Of a stretch of 64,000 bases of DNA, positions 59,103 through 64,000 are shown one piece after another. Position numbers and translations under genes: made by a program. The notes below the pieces were generated by a model, which did not search any database, was not told the DNA's origin, and worked only from the letters and a program-made list of their open reading frames with translations. Origin of the DNA: Moorena producens 3L. Its GTDB lineage: Bacteria > Cyanobacteriota > Cyanobacteriia > Cyanobacteriales > Coleofasciculaceae. Numbering within the stretch: the first letter of the stretch is position 1; each line of letters starts with the position of its first letter. Location: contig NZ_GL890956.1 of assembly GCF_000211815.1 (NCBI RefSeq), forward strand, positions 1 to 64,000. Direction: 5' to 3'.

Positions 59103-61700
59103 TCAAACCACTACAAAGTTTACCAATTTACCGGGTACCACAATCACCTTCTTAATCTCCTTACCCTCTAGATATCGCTGTCCTACCTCAGATTCCCGAG
59201 CATAGGTTTCCAAAGCTGCCTTATCGGAGTTAGCGGGAACTTGAATAGTGCCGCGAGTTTTGCCTTTGATTTGAATAACCAAGGTAATTTCATCAGCTAC
59301 TAACGCATCAGGATCATACTCAAGCCACGGTTGATTGTGTATGGATGAGCTATGACCCAGACTATGCCAAAGTTCTTCAGCAATATGGGGAGCAAAGGGA
59401 GCGAGTAATGTAATCAAGGTTTCAATCCCTTCTTTATAGACCGGGGAGTCTTTACACTTAGCATCAGTAATGCCATTACTTAGCTTCATCAATTCAGAAA
59501 CTGCTGTATTAAATTGATACTCCCCTTCTAAATCCTCAGTTACCTCTTTAATGGCGGTATGAATTGCTCGTCGTAAGTCTTTTTCCGGTTTAGTTAAATC
59601 ACCATTAGACGGGCTAGATTTAGTGCTACCATTAGCAGCAAAATCCGATACTAAACGCCAGACACGATTAAGGAAACGGAATTGCCCTTCTACATCAGCA
59701 TCATCCCATTCCAAATCTTTTTCTGGTGGTGCTTTAAACAAGATAAACATCCTAGCGGTATCAGTACCGTATTTAGCTACTACATCTTCTGGTGCGACAC
59801 CGTTGTATTTAGACTTGGACATTTTTTCATAGAATACCGCCAACGGTTCCCCAGTCTCTGGATCTTTAGGGTCATTGGGATCGATATCTACAACAGCGAA
59901 ATATTTACCGGTTTTGGTATTTTTGTAAGCCGTATTCTGCACCATCCCCTGAGTTAGAAGACGTTGGAAGGGTTCATCAATGGTCAGTAAACCGCGATCG
60001 CGTAATACCTTAGTAAAGAATCGCGAGTAGAGCAAGTGCAAAATAGCATGTTCGATGCCCCCTACATACTGATCCACTCCCATCCAATCATTGGTTTTGT
60101 TGGAATCAAACACAGCAGAGTCATTCTTGGCATCGGGATAACGTAAGAAATACCAGGAGGAATCGATAAAGGTATCCATGGTATCAGTTTCCCGTTTCGC
60201 TGGTGTACCGCAATTGGGACAAGGTACATTCACCCAACTGTCTAATTGAGCCAAGGGAGAAAGACCACGTCCGCTAAAGTCCACATCTTCTGGTAATTCT
60301 ACTGGCAGGTCTTGGTCTGGCACTGGCACTGCGCCGCAGTTAGGACAATGAATCACAGGGATCGGGGCACCCCAGTAACGCTGGCGAGAGATTAACCAAT
60401 CTCGGAGGCGATACTGCACTCGGGCTTTGCCCCAGCCCTGTTGTTCAGCATACTCAATAATCCCGGTCTTGGCCTTGGGGGAATCCATGCCATTGAATTG
60501 GTCAGAATTCACTACAATCCCCGGTTCCGTGTAAGCCGCTTCTAGAGGAGTGTCATTAACTGTCTCGACATCATCTGAAGTTGGGACAATCACCACTTTG
60601 ATGGGTAATTGCTTTTCCTGGGCAAACTTAAAGTCTCTGGTATCATGAGCTGGTACTCCCATCACCGCACCAGTACCATACTCATACAGCACATAGTCAG
60701 CAATCAATATTGGGATTTCGTCCCCAGTGAAGGGATTAATTGCTTTACCACCAGTAGGAATCCCTCGCTTGGGCTTATCTTCTGCTGTCCGTTCCAGTTC
60801 ACTTTGGTTACTGACTTCCTCAATGAAGGCTTCAACTGCAGCCTTTTGGTCAGGGGTAGTGACTTTTGCGGTCAAGGGATGTTCCGGTGCTAGCACCACA
60901 TAGGTAACCCCATAAACGGTATCGGGACGAGTGGTGAATACACCAATCTTGTTAGCTAAGCCCTGATCTGAGCTGTCATCTAAGCCCACAATGGGAAATT
61001 CTAGATAAGCACCAACAGATTTACCAATCCAGTTGGCCTGCATCAGCTTCACCCGTTCTGGCCAACCGGTTAAGGTATCCAAGTCCTTGAGCAATTCTTC
61101 GGCATAATCGGTAATTTTAAGGAACCACTGACGCAACAGTTTCCGTTCCACCTTGGCACCAGAACGCCAGGAACGTCCTTCACTATCCACTTGCTCATTG
61201 GCTAGCACGGTCTGATCTACCGGGTCCCAGTTCACTGCTGCTTCTTTCTGGTAGGCCAGTCCAGCGTTGAAGAACTGTAAGAAAATCCACTGAGTCCACT
61301 TGTAATAGTCTGGGGAGCAAGTGGTTACTTCACAATCCCAGTCATAGGACAGTCCCAGGCGCTTTAATTGCGATCGCATTTGGGAAATATTTTGGTATGT
61401 CCACTTCGCCGGATGAATCCCGCGAGCGATCGCAGCATTTTCTGCGGGTAATCCAAAGGCATCCCAACCCATAGGGTGAAGTACGCGATAGCCTTGCATC
61501 CGGCTTTTTCTGGCAATCACATCAGTAATTGTATAGTTACGGACATGACCCATGTGCAGGTTACCCGATGGATAGGGGAACATGGATAGAGCATAGAATT
61601 TCGGCTTGTCAGTTTCTGTGGAGGTTTGGTACAAGCCTTGCTCTTCCCAAATTTGTTGCCATTTTTCCTCTATCTCGGTGGGGTTGTATTGTGACTGCAC
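59103..61700 (-). CDS. leuS: Leucyl-tRNA synthetase
   Basis: A 865-aa class Ia synthetase that charges tRNA-Leu. HIGH motif is YPSGNLHMGHVRNY (~residues 43-56); the editing domain has GVPAHDTRDFKFA with the conserved Asp; the KMSKS loop is YEKMSKSKYNG (about residue 626); the anticodon-binding and C-terminal domain end in VIVVPGKLVNFVVV. Cys pairs CPNCG bind zinc in the ZN-1 region. Starts at GTG with AAGGAG seven bases upstream. Full length, monocistronic. Confidence 0.96.
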   Translation of the reverse strand: MQSQYNPTEIEEKWQQIWEEQGLYQTSTETDKPKFYALSMFPYPSGNLHMGHVRNYTITDVIARKSRMQGYRVLHPMGWDAFGLPAENAAIARGIHPAKWTYQNISQMRSQLKRLGLSYDWDCEVTTCSPDYYKWTQWIFLQFFNAGLAYQKEAAVNWDPVDQTVLANEQVDSEGRSWRSGAKVERKLLRQWFLKITDYAEELLKDLDTLTGWPERVKLMQANWIGKSVGAYLEFPIVGLDDSSDQGLANKIGVFTTRPDTVYGVTYVVLAPEHPLTAKVTTPDQKAAVEAFIEEVSNQSELERTAEDKPKRGIPTGGKAINPFTGDEIPILIADYVLYEYGTGAVMGVPAHDTRDFKFAQEKQLPIKVVIVPTSDDVETVNDTPLEAAYTEPGIVVNSDQFNGMDSPKAKTGIIEYAEQQGWGKARVQYRLRDWLISRQRYWGAPIPVIHCPNCGAVPVPDQDLPVELPEDVDFSGRGLSPLAQLDSWVNVPCPNCGTPAKRETDTMDTFIDSSWYFLRYPDAKNDSAVFDSNKTNDWMGVDQYVGGIEHAILHLLYSRFFTKVLRDRGLLTIDEPFQRLLTQGMVQNTAYKNTKTGKYFAVVDIDPNDPKDPETGEPLAVFYEKMSKSKYNGVAPEDVVAKYGTDTARMFILFKAPPEKDLEWDDADVEGQFRFLNRVWRLVSDFAANGSTKSSPSNGDLTKPEKDLRRAIHTAIKEVTEDLEGEYQFNTAVSELMKLSNGITDAKCKDSPVYKEGIETLITLLAPFAPHIAEELWHSLGHSSSIHNQPWLEYDPDALVADEITLVIQIKGKTRGTIQVPANSDKAALETYARESEVGQRYLEGKEIKKVIVVPGKLVNFVVV

Positions 61701-61878
61701 AAGTGATACTCCTTGGGTGTGATTACGCGCTTTAGCTTACGTCAGTGTCTTGATGCAGTCGCTCATGGGGAGGGGCTGTGTGCGGAACCTGCGTCCGCAC
61801 CTTGTAAGCCCCGTGGAAACCACGCCAGTTGCTCATGGGGGGAACCCCCAAGACCGCACTGGCTCCCCAAGACCGCTT

Positions 61879-61924
61879 AGGTGCGCTTTCCGTAGGCGAA
61901 TTAAATTCGCCACGGGTCGCACCT
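61879..61924. repeat. Nested GC-rich palindrome
   Basis: AGGTGCG and CGCACCT form the outer arms, CCGT/ACGG the next, and GGCGAAT-TTAA-ATTCGCC the inner, giving a long hairpin of 46 nt. It may be an extragenic palindrome or a structured leader upstream of leuS (minus strand). Confidence 0.7.
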
Positions 61925-62087
61925 CTGCATCGCTTATTACTGTAGTTTAATTTTGGCACATTCGTTAGCCAATGCCTGATCTAGTATACTTCTTGCCGAT
62001 GTAGGGAACAGGAAAGTCAGAAGAGGGAATAGGCAACTTTAGAATTGGTAAAAAATACTGTCTATGCCATAAGTAGTAAAAACGAAA

Positions 62088-62200
62088 TATAGCAATCCTA
62101 AATCATTTGTAAAATCAGCAAAATCTGGACTCGTTGCTGGGCAAGGGTTATAGCGAACGATTTGGCCAATATATTTCACGAATCATTTAGGACTGCTATA
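62088..62200. repeat. 113-bp MITE with TATAGCA inverted ends
   Basis: Left end TATAGCAATCCTAAATCATT and the reverse complement of the right end TATAGCAGTCCTAAATGATT differ at only two positions in 20. TA dinucleotides flank both ends, as expected for an IS630/Tc1-type non-autonomous element. Confidence 0.82.
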
Positions 62201-62272
62201 TACAGTACAGACATTTTGACAATTTGAACACCTGTGTCCTAAAATGATAATTGCTGCCAAGGATTAAATGGT

Positions 62273-63115
62273 ATGGATAGTTGCTACTCAGAAGCAGTAC
62301 AAATTGCCGAGACTTACTATAATAACATTGAGACTGATCGGATATATAAGATGATTTGGGGTGGAGAGCATATCCATTTTGGGATTTACCTCGAACCTGA
62401 TGATTCTATATTAGAGGCTTCCCAGCGAATCGTAAACATGATGGCAACAATGTTGCAACAGATCGGAGAAAATTCTCAGGTGATCGATTTGGGAGCAGGA
62501 TATGGGGGCACAGCCCGTTATCTGGCCAAAAAATATGGTTGTTTTGTTTCTTGCCTCAATTTAAGTGAACTTCAAAATCAACGGAATTTGGAAATGAACC
62601 AAGCTCAAAATTTGAATCACCGAATTGAGGTAAAGCAAGGTAACTTTGAAAATATTCCCCATGACGATCGCTCCTTTGACATCGTTTGGTCTCAGGATTC
62701 AATGGTACACAGTGGTAACCGCCGTCAGGTTCTTTCGGAAATTCGCCGTATCTTGAAACCTGGGGGAGAACTCATTTTTACAGATACTTTACGCAATCAT
62801 GATTGTTCGCCAGAGAAGTTACAGCCCGCGTTTAATCGATTGCAAATCAAAGACGCTGGATCCTTTCACTTTTATAAAAAAACTTTACAAGAACTAGGTT
62901 TTGAAGAAATACAAGTTATCGATCTTTCTAGGCATGTTAGCACTCACTACATTCGATTCAGGGATGAGATTTTGAAACGTTATGAAGAGATAATTGAACA
63001 AATCTCAAAAGAAGCAATAGACAAAACACTCAAAAGTATTGAACCCTGGATTAATTTCTATCAAGAGGGTGATATGCAATGGGGGGGGTTTCATTATTGT
63101 CTTTCCAATAATTAA
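62273..63115 (+). CDS. Dimethylglycine/sarcosine N-methyltransferase-like methyltransferase
   Basis: A 280-aa class I methyltransferase. The opening AETYYNNIETDRIYKMIWGG then EHIHFGIYLEPDDSILEASQ strongly resembles sarcosine/dimethylglycine N-methyltransferases that make glycine betaine in halophilic cyanobacteria. Motif I is VIDLGAGYGGTARYL (70-84), and WSQDSMVHSGNRRQVLSEIR the post motif. AAGGATTAA precedes the ATG. Together with a glycine/sarcosine methyltransferase elsewhere it could supply the osmolyte betaine; acceptor specificity is inferred. Confidence 0.78.
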   Translation: MDSCYSEAVQIAETYYNNIETDRIYKMIWGGEHIHFGIYLEPDDSILEASQRIVNMMATMLQQIGENSQVIDLGAGYGGTARYLAKKYGCFVSCLNLSELQNQRNLEMNQAQNLNHRIEVKQGNFENIPHDDRSFDIVWSQDSMVHSGNRRQVLSEIRRILKPGGELIFTDTLRNHDCSPEKLQPAFNRLQIKDAGSFHFYKKTLQELGFEEIQVIDLSRHVSTHYIRFRDEILKRYEEIIEQISKEAIDKTLKSIEPWINFYQEGDMQWGGFHYCLSNN

Positions 63116-63183
63116 TGCCTACTTATTGAAAAAATAAAGATGAAAATTTCAGGATAATGAAATGATTAAATAGTTATTGATAT

Positions 63184-64000
63184 ATGATTTACAACCTTGA
63201 ACGTTTAAAGCAACAGCTAGATAACCATTATTTGGATATAATCATAGCGGCTACCCGCGAAAATATTCTTTATCTAACGGGTTTTAATCCGGTCATTAAA
63301 ACACTGAATCCCTACTATGGGCAATGCTATGTAGTGATCACTCGTGACAACCCGGACCAGGTAAATGTTGTTCATTCTATCGGAGAAATTGACCAACTCC
63401 TTGATGCAATTCCCCCCCTGGGTAAAGTTTATTGTTATGGCCGCTTTTACCGAGAGTACCTGTCGGAAACAGCTTTAACCGATGAGGAAAAGCTGTTACA
63501 GCAGTGGTCGATTGTTGAAGATGCTTACAAGTCTCCTGTCCAGGCTCTTGAGGCTTTACTGACTGCGCTAAATGCAAAGAGTAGTCGAATAGGATATGAT
63601 CAAAATGGGTTTTCAGACATTGCTTTGGCAGAGCTGAAGTCTATGTTTTCTAAAGCTCAGTTTGTTGAATCTTCTGAGATTTTACGCTTTGTCCGTCGTG
63701 TTAAAACGTCTTATGAAGTTGAGCAGTTAACTCGTTCAGCCCAGATCAATGAGCGTGCGATCGCAGAAGTTTTGGATAACCTTTATGAGAATATACCAGA
63801 AACCGAAATCTCTCGCTTATTTGAAGTTTCATTGGTTAAACAAGGGGCCTATCCATCCTTAACAATGGTAAAAATTGGTCGCCATGCAGTCGGTGGGCAA
63901 CGTCGTCAACGAGAAGACATTCGGTTAGCCCCTGGAGATTTGTTATGGTTCGATTCCGATGCATGGTATCAAGGATTTTGGTCAGATATTGCCAGAGTTT
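63184..64000 (+). CDS. M24-family peptidase/creatinase-like protein (truncated by window end)
   Basis: The frame from ATG 63184 is open to the window end (272 codons). The start MIYNLERLKQQLDNHYLDII then AATRENILYLTGFN is the creatinase/prolidase N-terminal domain, and FVRRVKTSYEVEQLTRSAQI leads into the M24 pita-bread domain: LLWFDSDAWYQGFWSDIARV has the first two metal-binding aspartates (DxxxxxxxxxxD). Relatives are Xaa-Pro aminopeptidase, creatinase and ectoine hydrolase; the rest of the active site lies outside. It is 68 nt after the methyltransferase and may be co-transcribed. Confidence 0.82.
   Translation, partial: MIYNLERLKQQLDNHYLDIIIAATRENILYLTGFNPVIKTLNPYYGQCYVVITRDNPDQVNVVHSIGEIDQLLDAIPPLGKVYCYGRFYREYLSETALTDEEKLLQQWSIVEDAYKSPVQALEALLTALNAKSSRIGYDQNGFSDIALAELKSMFSKAQFVESSEILRFVRRVKTSYEVEQLTRSAQINERAIAEVLDNLYENIPETEISRLFEVSLVKQGAYPSLTMVKIGRHAVGGQRRQREDIRLAPGDLLWFDSDAWYQGFWSDIARV

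Larger units (their letters stand above)
61701..62272. other. Intergenic region with a GC-rich element and a MITE
   Basis: No gene is supported. 61755-61924 is a GC-rich repeat block with TTGCTCATGGGG units and ACCCCCAAGACCGC/CCCCAAGACCGC units and the nested palindrome at 61879-61924. A MITE lies at 62088-62200. The remainder is AT-rich. Confidence 0.65.

Noticed and set aside
61732..61959. Overlapping short frames on both strands
   Set aside because: GC-rich dispersed repeat; composition and overlap argue against coding.

Overview
The window looks like chromosomal DNA of a large-genome filamentous cyanobacterium, probably a marine Moorena/Lyngbya-type organism. The phylum follows from a chlorophyll a synthase gene, frequent HIP1-like GCGATCGC octamers, and a DUF2862 gene; the genus is only inferred from the very repeat-rich intergenic DNA. 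Nearly every intergenic region carries heptanucleotide tandem arrays (STRR type), GC-rich dispersed palindromes or short terminal-inverted-repeat elements. No rRNA, tRNA or CRISPR array was recognised.

0.4-2.4 kb holds a DUF938 methyltransferase and a RelE-type toxin with an unusual chimeric antitoxin, embedded in about 70-bp hairpin repeats. 2.4-35 kb is a surface-glycan region: a NeuB-family nonulosonate synthase with an SDR and an aldehyde dehydrogenase, several GT2 and GT4 glycosyltransferases, many FkbM-type methyltransferases, a capsule-type protein, and an ABC-2 exporter (Wzm/Wzt-like). From 13.9 to 20.8 kb, three large proteins (a three-domain methyltransferase/glycosyltransferase and two methyltransferases) end in coiled coils followed by the same SKFWKLR tail. 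A segmental duplication at 21.1-23.8 kb left two FkbM-like paralogues and a glycosyltransferase pseudogene. An IS630-type element (25.6-26.9 kb) is frameshifted. A housekeeping block (DUF2862, ArsA-like ATPase, chlG) sits inside the glycan region at 29.1-31.4 kb.

35-49 kb is mixed: a UvrD-like helicase with a degenerate NERD domain, an isochorismatase-fold hydrolase, a VapBC-like module whose toxin is cut short by a palindromic repeat, a vWA lipoprotein, a DMT exporter, a Ser/Thr kinase with TPRs, an antitoxin remnant cut by heptamer repeats, and a two-gene NACHT NTPase module with GLMxGLMx membrane-type repeats. 49-52 kb carries an IS200/IS605 element (Y1 TnpA and a TnpB lacking zinc-finger cysteines) that truncates an alcohol dehydrogenase-like gene.

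52-64 kb is more housekeeping in nature: ABM monooxygenase, MsrA, VOC protein, Tex, a pentapeptide-repeat protein, a 57-residue CxxC protein, LeuRS, and a dimethylglycine N-methyltransferase-like gene followed by an M24 peptidase gene cut by the window end.

Together the genes describe synthesis, modification and export of an extracellular polysaccharide or glycoconjugate, surrounded by heavy mobile-element and repeat turnover that has broken at least six genes. All functional calls are from reading motifs by eye; no database search was run.
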